Source of the DNA: CAIKMD01 sp963729935
GTDB lineage: Bacteria; Pseudomonadota; Alphaproteobacteria; ATCC43930; CGMCC-115725
Reading direction: 5' to 3'
DNA length: 64,000 nt
NCBI GenBank assembly: GCA_963729935.1
Contig: CAVSPW010000012.1
Span: 62,001 to 126,000, forward strand
Each line of letters starts with the position of its first letter. Positions within the stretch are counted from its first letter, which is position 1. The translations under genes and the position numbers were made by a program. The notes below the pieces were generated by a model. The model had not been told where the DNA came from, did no database searches, and saw nothing but the letters and a program-made list of their open reading frames with translations. Shown here in pieces: positions 8,274 to 15,784 of this stretch.

Positions 8274-9792
8274 ATCCGTTCAGCGCATTCAACGCCGCCG
8301 CAAGCGATTCGGCGCCGCTGCCGGCGGCATCGACGCGCGGCCAGGAGATCGTGCCGGTCTCGGCCGCCAATTGCCGCATCAGTACGGCGCGATCCGCGTC
8401 CGAGGCATCGCCCTCCCGCCCTTCGACGCGGCGGATGAGGACGAATGGCGGCGCGGAAAGCCAGAGCCCCGCAAAGGGCGTGCCTGCCTCGCGTGCCGCG
8501 GCGGCGATGTCCGCGCGTTGTCCCGCGTCGATGAAGGTCGCATCGACGAGCGCGGTATAGCCGGCAGCCAAAGCGGCGACGGCCTGCGCGCGCAGCTCGG
8601 CATAGACCCGCGCGTTCATCTCGGCCGAATAAGCGTCGGGCGGCAAGCGCGTTTCGGGCGCGACCTTCATCAGCGTCTTGCGCACCACGTCGCTGCGGAT
8701 GACGCGCGCGCCGGGCGCCGGTGCGAAGCCGGGCGCGAGCCCGGCGGCGACGGTCGACTTTCCGGAGCCGCTGAGACCGCCCACGGCGACGAGACGCGGC
8801 ATTGCCGGTTCCAGCAAATCGCGCGCGAGGGCGAGGTAGGCGCCGGCTTCCGAAGCCGCGTTGGCGGTGCCCATGGCGAGCGCCGCGACCGCGACCTTCG
8901 ATCGGACCCCGGCCCGCGTCGAAAGCATGAGCGGCAAGGCGGCGAGGCCGGCGAGCTCCGGCGCGCGATCCAGGTAGCGATTGAAAACCGCGTTGGCGAG
9001 GCCGCGCAGCCCGCGATGCTCGAGATCCATCAGCAGGAACGCGATGTCATAGAGCACGTCGATGCAGGCGATCTCGTCGCTGAACTCGATGCAATCGAAC
9101 AACGTCGGCTCGCCCGCGAAGAGGCAGATGTTGCGCAGATGCAGATCGCCGTGGCAGCGCCGCACCTTGCCCTCGGCACGGCGCGCATCGAGCAGGCCGC
9201 TCACGCGGCCAAGCGCCGCCCGCGACGCCGCGAAGAGGGCGTCGACGGCGCTCCGGTCGAGCGGCGGCGATCCCGTGAGAAGGTAATGGTGATTGTCGGC
9301 GATGACCTCGTCCAAGGAAGCACTGCCGCCGAATCCCGGCGCCGGCTCGGCCTCCGCGTGAAAGGCGGCGACGGCGTCGGCGAGCTTCGTCATCAACGCG
9401 ACATCGAGGCGTCCATCGCGGGCCATCCGGTCGAAGAGATCGCGTTCCGCGAAGCGCTGCATCTCGACCACGAAATCGACGGCCGGGCCGGCGCCGTCCC
9501 ATTCGAGCGCGCCGTCCGCGCGGCGCGTGATCGCGCGAACCGCCCGATAGAGCGCGGGCGCGGTGCGGCGATTGAGCGCGAGCTCCGCGCGGCAGCAACG
9601 CTCGCGCGCGGCGAGGCTCGTATAATCGACGAAGGAGAACCGGACCGCCCGCTTCAGCTTGTAGACGCGCTCGCCCACCAGAAAGACGTGCGAGATATGC
9701 GTATCGACGCGTTCCGGCGTCTCGGCCGCAGGACCATAGCTCGCGGCCCTCGAAAGGAACTCAACAACGTCGCGCTGACCGCTTTCCACCAT
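8263..9792 (-). CDS. Aminoglycoside-phosphotransferase-like / AAA ATPase fusion protein
   Basis: A 509-residue two-domain protein. The N-terminal part is a protein-kinase-like phosphotransferase with the catalytic CHGDLHLRNICL (residues 213-224) and a metal-binding IEFSDE; the C-terminal part is a P-loop kinase-like domain with Walker A GGLSGSGKST at 338-347. Such fusions are found next to USP, PPK2 and FixK-regulated genes in other alphaproteobacteria, but their substrate is not known to me. The ATG at 9792, ten bases after the stop of a 33-residue microprotein gene, was chosen; a longer frame reaches 9867 but would overlap that gene. The two are probably one transcript driven from the FNR box at 9963. 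Confidence 0.75.
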   Translation of the reverse strand: MVESGQRDVVEFLSRAASYGPAAETPERVDTHISHVFLVGERVYKLKRAVRFSFVDYTSLAARERCCRAELALNRRTAPALYRAVRAITRRADGALEWDGAGPAVDFVVEMQRFAERDLFDRMARDGRLDVALMTKLADAVAAFHAEAEPAPGFGGSASLDEVIADNHHYLLTGSPPLDRSAVDALFAASRAALGRVSGLLDARRAEGKVRRCHGDLHLRNICLFAGEPTLFDCIEFSDEIACIDVLYDIAFLLMDLEHRGLRGLANAVFNRYLDRAPELAGLAALPLMLSTRAGVRSKVAVAALAMGTANAASEAGAYLALARDLLEPAMPRLVAVGGLSGSGKSTVAAGLAPGFAPAPGARVIRSDVVRKTLMKVAPETRLPPDAYSAEMNARVYAELRAQAVAALAAGYTALVDATFIDAGQRADIAAAAREAGTPFAGLWLSAPPFVLIRRVEGREGDASDADRAVLMRQLAAETGTISWPRVDAAGSGAESLAAALNALNGFRT

Positions 9793-9802
9793 GCATCGTG
9801 GT

Positions 9803-9904
9803 TTAGCGTCGATTGGTCCACCACGTAACCCCCGCCAGCGTAACCATGAAAATGACGGCAGCACCAACCACCAGAGCGAGATAGGCCGATTCCATCGGTG
9901 TCAT
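9803..9904 (-). CDS. 33-residue single-span membrane microprotein
   Basis: A short open frame, ATG at 9904 and TAA at 9803, encodes 33 residues: an MTPMESAYLA start, a hydrophobic helix of about 20 residues (LVVGAAVIFMVTLAGVTWW) and a positively charged TNRR end, the layout of a small inner-membrane subunit with its C-terminus in the cytoplasm. A purine-rich GGAGAAGGGG stretch lies upstream, and a perfect FNR/FixK box (9963-9976) lies 59 bases before the start. The downstream kinase/ATPase gene begins ten bases later. Comparable tiny proteins accompany terminal oxidases, but no oxidase is here, so no function is assigned. Confidence 0.6.
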   Translation of the reverse strand: MTPMESAYLALVVGAAVIFMVTLAGVTWWTNRR

Positions 9905-9962
9905 TCTTGCGTCCCCTTCTCCGTGACGGAGAAAAGGCTAAATTCGCCGCCTTTGCGCGCCT

Positions 9963-9976
9963 TTGATCTAGATCAA
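9963..9976 (-). promoter_or_regulatory. Perfect FNR/FixK box (TTGA-TCTAGA-TCAA)
   Basis: A fully symmetric TTGAT-CTAG-ATCAA element. It sits 59 bases upstream of the microprotein gene and would drive that gene and the kinase/ATPase fusion. The last four bases overlap the stop codon of the ppk2 gene, so the box lies at the very end of another coding region on the same strand. Confidence 0.75.
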
Positions 9977-10770
9977 ACGGCGATGAAACCGCGTTCCAGG
10001 CAACCGGGATCGTAGGGGCTGACGATGACCGGACTCGGCCGGAGCAGCCGATGGTGGCGGCCGGGATAGTCCAGCCGCCACAACAAATCGCGAATCACGT
10101 TCACCCGCGCGTGATCCTTGTCGTCGGCGCGCGCGATCGTCCAGGGTGCGGCCACGCTGTGCGTGCGCTCGAGCATCGTATTGCGGGCCTTGCTGTAGGG
10201 ATTCCAGAGTTTGGGCGCCCTGGCGTCGATCGGGCTCAGCTTCCATTGCTTGAGCGGGTCCTTGCGTCGCTCCGCGAGGCGCTGCTTCTGTTCGCGCCTC
10301 GATATGTCGAGATAGTATTTGATCAGCGTGATCCCGGCCCGCACCAGCATCGCCTCGAAATTCGGCACGGTTTCGAGGAACTCTTCGGTCTGCGCCTTGG
10401 TGCAGAATCCCATCACCCGCTCGACACCCGCCCGGTTGTACCAGCTGCGATTGAAGAGCACGATTTCCCCCGCTGCCGGCAGGTGCGGCACGTAACGCTG
10501 AAAATACCAGGACCGGGTATCGCGATCGCTGGGCGGCCCGAGCGCCACCACGCGGGTCTCGCGGGGGCTCAGATGCTCGACGATCCGCTTGATCGTGCCG
10601 TCCTTGCCCGCGGCGTCGCGACCTTCGAAGATGACGAGCACCCGCTCGCCGCGTTCGATGACCTGCCGCTGCAGCTTCACGAGCTCGATCTGGAGGCGCA
10701 GGAGCTGGCTTTCGTAGCGATGATGGCTCATCGGCGGCGGCAAGGGCGGGACGAGCGGTACTTTCGGCAT
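9973..10770 (-). CDS. ppk2: Polyphosphate kinase 2
   Basis: A 265-residue PPK2-family enzyme that transfers phosphate between polyphosphate and nucleotides. Visible marks are Walker A FEGRDAAGKDGTIKRI at residues 48-63, the Walker B region with LFNRSWYNRAGVERVMG, and the lid RREQKQRLAERRKDPLKQWK. The start MPKVPLVPPLP follows AAGGAG by six bases; in-frame upstream sequence to 11421 is antisense to two small genes and was rejected. A FixK-type box lies 180 bases upstream in the divergent region. PPK2 genes are recurrent members of low-oxygen regulons, in line with its neighbours. Confidence 0.9.
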   Translation of the reverse strand: MPKVPLVPPLPPPMSHHRYESQLLRLQIELVKLQRQVIERGERVLVIFEGRDAAGKDGTIKRIVEHLSPRETRVVALGPPSDRDTRSWYFQRYVPHLPAAGEIVLFNRSWYNRAGVERVMGFCTKAQTEEFLETVPNFEAMLVRAGITLIKYYLDISRREQKQRLAERRKDPLKQWKLSPIDARAPKLWNPYSKARNTMLERTHSVAAPWTIARADDKDHARVNVIRDLLWRLDYPGRHHRLLRPSPVIVSPYDPGCLERGFIAV

Positions 10771-10948
10771 TGAATGCTCCTTGATGCGACCGCCATCATT
10801 ATGTGGATGAAAGCGGTGGCGCGCCACTCCGGCGCGTCGCGCGCAAAGCCCTGCGCGGAGCGCCCGAGGTTTGCGCGGCGCCGGCCGGCATTCACCCCGA
10901 ATTAAATTATTCGTAGTAATACGGACAGGCCGGTTGCAGCCCGGCGAA

Positions 10949-10962
10949 TTGACGTAAATCAA
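10949..10962 (+). promoter_or_regulatory. FNR/FixK box (TTGA-CGTAAA-TCAA)
   Basis: An exact TTGA-N6-TCAA element in the divergent region between ppk2 and the small membrane-protein gene at 11023. The distance to the 11023 start (60 bases) suits class II activation; the ppk2 start is 178 bases away on the other side. The region around it (10895-10920) is noticeably A+T-rich. Confidence 0.7.
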
Positions 10963-11022
10963 TCCGGGCGGGCCTGGCCGGATTATTTTTCCGTCATTCG
11001 GATCGAAGAAGCGAGGCCGATT

Positions 11023-11223
11023 ATGAAACGCGAACTGGTCCAATTTGCCCGTGACATCAATGCGTTTTGCGCCAGGCTGAATGACGGGCTGACGGCGGTC
11101 GCCATCCTGCTCGGCGTGCTCGTCGTCACGGTGGGCGCAATCCGCGCGCAAGACTTCATGCCGCAAGTGGTCGCGATGGCGCCTGACGCCGATCTGCAGT
11201 CCCCGCAGCCCCTGGGGCGCTGA
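11023..11223 (+). CDS. Small membrane protein, paralogue of 6049-6237
   Basis: A 66-residue protein with DINAFCARLNDGLTAVAI at residues 10-27, a single hydrophobic span (about 22-38, AVAILLGVLVVTVGAI) and a polar tail. It shares the FCARLN-x-GL-x-AVA motif and general layout of the 62-residue protein at 6049, so both belong to one unnamed family. A FixK-type box is centred about 67 bases upstream. The next gene starts directly after its stop codon, indicating an operon. Confidence 0.7.
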   Translation: MKRELVQFARDINAFCARLNDGLTAVAILLGVLVVTVGAIRAQDFMPQVVAMAPDADLQSPQPLGR

Positions 11224-11502
11224 ATGACCTCGCATGAGCCCACGTCCCATCTCGCGGTCGTCACCACGCCGCAGCTGATGCGCGACCTCAAGGAGATCGA
11301 GCATCTCATCGCGGCGCTGCGCCGCGGGCCGGTCGCGGATCCGAGCGATCTCGAAGATCTGAGCTGGCTGCAAAGCCGGCGACGCTATGTCCTGGCCCTG
11401 CTCGCCGCCCGGCGTGCGCAAAGGGGCCGCAAGATCGTGCGCCTCGATCTATGGCGCGATGGCGGGGTAATGATCCCGGGCCACGCACGGCGCGTCGCCT
11501 GA
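11224..11502 (+). CDS. Small hypothetical protein
   Basis: A 92-residue, mostly helical, Arg-rich protein beginning immediately after the stop codon of the small membrane-protein gene (TGA then ATG), so translational coupling is likely. Residues 15-35 (TPQLMRDLKEIEHLIAALRR) and 46-70 form two amphipathic helices. No domain is recognised. It may be a cytosolic partner of the membrane protein upstream. The opposite strand shows no better gene here. Confidence 0.5.
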   Translation: MTSHEPTSHLAVVTTPQLMRDLKEIEHLIAALRRGPVADPSDLEDLSWLQSRRRYVLALLAARRAQRGRKIVRLDLWRDGGVMIPGHARRVA

Positions 11503-11546
11503 AAGATCGCGCCCAGCGCCAGCCGCGGGTCCCCGCCGAGACGAGC

Positions 11547-12731
11547 TCAGATGATCCCCGCCGCGCGCAGATCGGCGATCTCGTCTGCCGCGATGCCGGC
11601 TTCCCTCAATACCGTATCGGTGTGCTCCCCCAATGCCGGCGGCGGCAAAGGATCGCCTTCGCGCTCGCCATCGATCCGCGTCGAGCGGTGCATGCCGGTC
11701 AATCGCCCGAAGCGCGGATGCTCATAATCGTAGAAGAGACCAAGATGCTTGACCTCGGGATCTTCCATCGCCTCGGGGATCGAGTGTACGGGCGCGCTCG
11801 GCACGTCATGCGCGGCGAGCCGCTCCATCCAGGCCGCGCGCGTCCGCGACGCGAAGACCGGGCGAAACGTCTCGATCAGCGCTTGAAAATTCTTGATGCG
11901 CGCCGGCCGGTCGACGAAGCGCGGATCCTCGCCGATATCGGGGCGCTCCAAGGCGGCCAGTAAGCCGCGCCAGAATTTCTCGGTCGAGGATGGGTGGAGC
12001 GCGATCAGCCCGTCGGCGCAGGCGAAGGTGAGCGCCAGTGAGATCGCGGCGCGGGTCTGCGGCCCCATGACGACGCCGCCCTGGGTATAGGCGGTGAAGG
12101 AATCGGGCATGAAATACATGCTCGCCTCGATCAGGGTGATTTCCACCAGCGCGCCCTTGCCAGTGCGCTCGCGCTCGAACAGCGCCGCAACGACCGCGCT
12201 GCAGGCCTGCATGCCGGTGATCTGGTCGGAGATGGTCGGGCCGCGCATGCGCGGATCGTCGGCCTCGACGAACATGCCGAGAATGCCGGAGCGCGCCTGG
12301 CCGATCGTGTCATAGGCCGGCTGATCGCGGAACGGCCCATTCCCGGAAAAGCCGTCGATCGAGCAATAAACGAGGCGCGGGTTGATCGCGCGCAACGCCT
12401 CGTGATGGATGCCATGGCGGCGCATGACCCCGGCGCGGAAATTCTCCACGACGACATCGGCGCGCTCCGCTAATTGCCGGAAAACCGCCTGGCCGCGCGG
12501 CGCGCCGAGATCGAGGGCGATGCTGCGCTTGTTGCGGTTGAAGGCGGTGAAGTTGGAGCTGTAACCCTGGGCGCCGCCGCCCGCGCCGAAGACGCGGAAA
12601 GGATCGCCCGTGCCCGGACGTTCGATCTTGGTCACCTCGGCGCCGAGATCCGCAAGCTGCATGCCCGCATAGGGACCGGCGATGAATTGACCGACTTCGA
12701 GAACGCGGACGCCTTTTAACGGACTCGTCAT
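11547..12731 (-). CDS. CaiB/BaiF-family CoA transferase
   Basis: A 394-residue class III CoA transferase. The start MTSPLKGVRVLEVGQFIAGPY was chosen (GAGGTG upstream); an Arg/Ser-rich extension upstream is not expected to be translated. Family marks include the N-terminal LADLGAEVTKIERPGTGDPFR, the NRNKRSIALDL motif, VVVENFRAGVM and the conserved Asp in AYDTIGQARSG. Members move CoA between carboxylic acids without free ATP. It is divergent from the TRAP transporter genes, suggesting that the imported acid is activated by this enzyme, but the substrate is unknown. Confidence 0.88.
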   Translation of the reverse strand: MTSPLKGVRVLEVGQFIAGPYAGMQLADLGAEVTKIERPGTGDPFRVFGAGGGAQGYSSNFTAFNRNKRSIALDLGAPRGQAVFRQLAERADVVVENFRAGVMRRHGIHHEALRAINPRLVYCSIDGFSGNGPFRDQPAYDTIGQARSGILGMFVEADDPRMRGPTISDQITGMQACSAVVAALFERERTGKGALVEITLIEASMYFMPDSFTAYTQGGVVMGPQTRAAISLALTFACADGLIALHPSSTEKFWRGLLAALERPDIGEDPRFVDRPARIKNFQALIETFRPVFASRTRAAWMERLAAHDVPSAPVHSIPEAMEDPEVKHLGLFYDYEHPRFGRLTGMHRSTRIDGEREGDPLPPPALGEHTDTVLREAGIAADEIADLRAAGII

Positions 12732-12921
12732 GCGGCGCACCTCTAACAAGCCGCTTCGCACATCGTCAAGGCACGGCGCCTTTGCGCTCTTTCCGGCGAC
12801 GGGGCGTCGCGATGACGATGGAGCGGCGAAAACCGGGGCTTGACCGGCCAAGCGCGCTCAAACAGACTGTCGCCCGCGCGCGGCCCCAGGGCCGGACGAT
12901 TAAGGATACGGGGAGGAACAG

Positions 12922-13977
12922 ATGCGTCTTTGGGGATTCGCGACGATTGTCGCCTCGACAGCCTTGGCTTTGGCGGCGACAGGCGCGGGCCCGCACCCGG
13001 CTCAGGCGCAGCAATTCCAGTTCAAATACAGCGATTACAACCCGCCCGGCAATTTCATCACCAGCGAGATCGACCGCTGGTCGAAGGAAATCGAGGACAA
13101 ATCGGGCGGGCGCGTGAAAATCGACGTCTTCCCCTCGAGCCAGATGGGGCCGGTGCCGCGGCAATATGATTTGGTGCGAACGGGTGTCGCCGATTTTAGC
13201 TTCGTCCTCCTGGGCTCGACGCCGGGGCGTTTCCCGCTCGCCGAATTGTCGCAGCTTCCGGGCCTCTTCCCTTCCGCCTATTCCTCGGCGGTTTCCTTGC
13301 AAGAAACCTACGAAAAATACCTGCGCAAGGAATTCGCGGATGTGAAGATGCTCTATCTCTTCAGCGGCCCCGCGCTGCCGATGCTGACGAAGAAGCCGGT
13401 GCACACTTTGGCCGAAGCGAAAGGCTTGCGCATTCGCCAGCCCGACCCGATCCACGCGCAGCTGATCGAGGCGTTGGGCGCCGCGCCCTCCGCCGTCCAG
13501 CCCGGCGACGTCGCCGATGCGCTCAACAAGGGCATCATCGACGGCGTCATCATGGGATATAGCGGCGTGACGGCCTTCCAGTTGCACCGGGTGGCGCAAT
13601 ATTCGACGGAATGGAATACGGGTGTCGTGGCTTTCGCCATGGTCATGAATCAGGCGAGCTACGACAAGCTGCCCGCGGACATCAAGAAGACGATCGACGA
13701 CACGACGGGCATGACCGGCGCGATGCGCGGCGGCGCCGAGTTCGATCGCGACAATTTGGGCTCGCGCAAAGTCACTGGCGATGCCGGCGTCAAATTCATC
13801 GAGCCGACCAAGGCCGACGAGAAAGAGCTCGACGCGTTGGGCGAGAAAATCGCTGCGAAGGCGACGGCGGCGCTCGAGGCCAAGGGCCTGCCCGGCCGCG
13901 AATATCTCGCCGCGCTCAAAGCCGCCCGCGACAAGCACGCGCACGATCCGGCGCCGGTCCTGCCGACCTTCAAATAA
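12922..13977 (+). CDS. dctP: TRAP transporter solute-binding protein (DctP family)
   Basis: A 351-residue periplasmic receptor with a signal peptide ending near AQAQ and the DctP layout: FITSEIDRWSKEIEDKSGGRVKIDVFPSSQMG, then RTGVADFSF, GLRIRQPDPI (the conserved arginine that binds a carboxylate) and NKGIIDGVIMGYSG. GGGGAGGAACAG precedes the ATG. It is the first gene of a complete dctPQM operon; the dctQ start follows two bases after its stop. The conserved Arg suggests an organic-acid ligand. Confidence 0.92.
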   Translation: MRLWGFATIVASTALALAATGAGPHPAQAQQFQFKYSDYNPPGNFITSEIDRWSKEIEDKSGGRVKIDVFPSSQMGPVPRQYDLVRTGVADFSFVLLGSTPGRFPLAELSQLPGLFPSAYSSAVSLQETYEKYLRKEFADVKMLYLFSGPALPMLTKKPVHTLAEAKGLRIRQPDPIHAQLIEALGAAPSAVQPGDVADALNKGIIDGVIMGYSGVTAFQLHRVAQYSTEWNTGVVAFAMVMNQASYDKLPADIKKTIDDTTGMTGAMRGGAEFDRDNLGSRKVTGDAGVKFIEPTKADEKELDALGEKIAAKATAALEAKGLPGREYLAALKAARDKHAHDPAPVLPTFK

Positions 13978-13979
13978 TC

Positions 13980-14468
13980 GTGTTCAACCTCGTCGAGCGG
14001 ATTCTGCGCTGGCTCACCGCGCTGTCGGCGGTCGCGCTCTTGGCGATGGTTCTGCTGGTCGTCGCGGACGTGCTGCGCTCCAATTTGCTGCGCCGGCCCA
14101 TCATCGGGGCCATCGATCTGGTCGAAGCTCTTCTTGCGGTGATCGTTTTCCTGGGCCTGCCGCAAGTCATCTTTGCTGAGGGCAACATCACCGTCGACGT
14201 CATCGACCATTTCATCGGCAAGCGCGCGGTCGCCCTTCTGCGCGCGAGCGGCGGGCTGCTGACCTTCATCTATCTGGGCCTGCTCTTGTGGCACATGTTC
14301 GCGCCGGCGATCGATTCCATGACCTTCGGCGACATCACGGCCGATCTGAAGCTTCCGGTCTTCTATATCTGGGTTCCTGTCTTGTTCGGGATGGCGGCGT
14401 CCGCGCTTGCCGCCCTCATGGTATTCATGCGTCAATTCCGCCGATCGGACGAGGCCGGAAAACCCTGA
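13980..14468 (+). CDS. dctQ: TRAP transporter small permease (DctQ)
   Basis: A 162-residue membrane protein with four predicted spans (about residues 9-30, 42-62, 84-103 and 125-147), the size and topology of DctQ. The start is a GTG two bases after the dctP stop (FNLVERILRWLTALSAV); the first in-frame ATG lies inside the first span and would remove part of it. The stop overlaps the dctM start by one base (TGATG), so the three genes are tightly coupled. Confidence 0.88.
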   Translation: MFNLVERILRWLTALSAVALLAMVLLVVADVLRSNLLRRPIIGAIDLVEALLAVIVFLGLPQVIFAEGNITVDVIDHFIGKRAVALLRASGGLLTFIYLGLLLWHMFAPAIDSMTFGDITADLKLPVFYIWVPVLFGMAASALAALMVFMRQFRRSDEAGKP

Positions 14469-15772
14469 TGGCAGTTCAGACCATCGGCCTCATCGGCATG
14501 GGTTGCCTCATCACGCTCATATTCCTGCGGGTGCCGGTCGGCGTCGCCATGGGCCTGGTCGGGTTATGCGGTTACGCCGCGGTCGATGGCTGGGCGAAGG
14601 CGTTCCGCGTCTTCGGCGAGGTTCCCTTCGACGTCGCGACGAATTACGACCTTTCCGTCGTGCCGATGTTCGTGCTCATGGGGGAGGTCGCCACCCAATC
14701 CGGCATTTCGGCGATGCTCTATCGCGCCGCGAGAGCAACCTTCAGCGGCATACGCGGCGCCCAGGCGCTGGCGACAATCGGCGCCTGTGCCGGCTTCGGC
14801 GCGGTTTGCGGCTCGTCCTTGGCGACCGCGGCGACGATGACGCGCATCGCGATCCCGGAGATGCGCCGCGCCGGCTATGATGACCGGATTTCCACCGGAT
14901 CGGTCGCGGCCGGCGGCTCGCTCGGCATTCTCATCCCGCCTTCGATCGTCTTCGTCCTCTACGCCATCATTTCGCAGCAATCCGTGCCGAAGCTCTTCGC
15001 CGCCGGCATGATCCCGGGCCTCGTCTTGGCCGTGCTCTACATGCTTTGCGCGCTCGCCGTCCTGATGGTGAAACCCGGCTGGGCGCCGAGCGAATCCGCC
15101 GGCACCTGGAAACGGCGGCTCTACGATCTCGCATCGGCGTGGGAAGTCGTCCTCTTGTTCGGCCTGTCCATCGGCGGGCTTTACGCCGGATGGTTCAGCC
15201 CGACCCAGGCGGCCGGCATCGGCGCCTTCTCGGCGCTCGTGCTCGGCATCGCACGACGTGGCCTGGATTGGAACGGCGTGGTGCAATGCTTTGCGGATTC
15301 GATTCGCACCACCTGCATGCTGTTCCTGATCGTGATGAGCGCCTTCATCTTCTCTTATTTCGTGGTGCAGACGCAGCTGCCGGGTGTTCTGGTCGGCTGG
15401 ATCCAAGCCTGGGATTTGGGCCCGATCTGGCTCATCGTGATCCTGATGGTTTTCTACATCATCATGGGCTGTTTCATGGATGGCGGCGGCATGGTGCTGA
15501 TCACGGTGCCGATCTTTCTGCCGCTCATCGTCGCGAACGGCTACGACCCGATCTGGTTCGGCGTGATGCTGGTCGTGGTCGTGGAGCTCGGCCTCATCCA
15601 TCCGCCGGTCGGGATGAACATCTTCGTCATTCAGGCCCGCGTGCCGGATGTGCCCATCCTGCGGGTCTATCAGGGCATCATCCCGTTTCTGGCGGCGCCG
15701 ATGATCCTGCTGGCGCTCCTCGTCGCCTGGCCGCAATTGGCGCTTTGGCTGCCGAATCTGCTCTACCGCTGA
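14468..15772 (+). CDS. dctM: TRAP transporter large permease (DctM)
   Basis: A 434-residue hydrophobic protein with the DctM pattern of about 12 spans. Family segments are VPMFVLMGEVATQSGIS, ACAGFGAVCGSSLATAATM, AAGGSLGILIPPSIVFVLYA and ELGLIHPPVGMNIFVIQ. It completes the sodium-coupled TRAP importer encoded with dctP and dctQ. The end of the gene is 12 bases from the convergent MetE-like gene. Confidence 0.92.
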   Translation: MAVQTIGLIGMGCLITLIFLRVPVGVAMGLVGLCGYAAVDGWAKAFRVFGEVPFDVATNYDLSVVPMFVLMGEVATQSGISAMLYRAARATFSGIRGAQALATIGACAGFGAVCGSSLATAATMTRIAIPEMRRAGYDDRISTGSVAAGGSLGILIPPSIVFVLYAIISQQSVPKLFAAGMIPGLVLAVLYMLCALAVLMVKPGWAPSESAGTWKRRLYDLASAWEVVLLFGLSIGGLYAGWFSPTQAAGIGAFSALVLGIARRGLDWNGVVQCFADSIRTTCMLFLIVMSAFIFSYFVVQTQLPGVLVGWIQAWDLGPIWLIVILMVFYIIMGCFMDGGGMVLITVPIFLPLIVANGYDPIWFGVMLVVVVELGLIHPPVGMNIFVIQARVPDVPILRVYQGIIPFLAAPMILLALLVAWPQLALWLPNLLYR

Positions 15773-15784
15773 GCCGCGACGCCG

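Noticed and set aside
8371..9828. A 485-codon open frame on the plus strand opposite the kinase/ATPase gene
   Set aside because: It is Arg/Asp/Gly-rich with no domain and lies wholly antisense to a gene with clear catalytic motifs; high G+C makes such frames common.
9791..10015. Plus-strand frame across the microprotein gene and the FixK box
   Set aside because: It has no ribosome site and a random composition; the minus-strand microprotein with a membrane helix and upstream box explains the region better.
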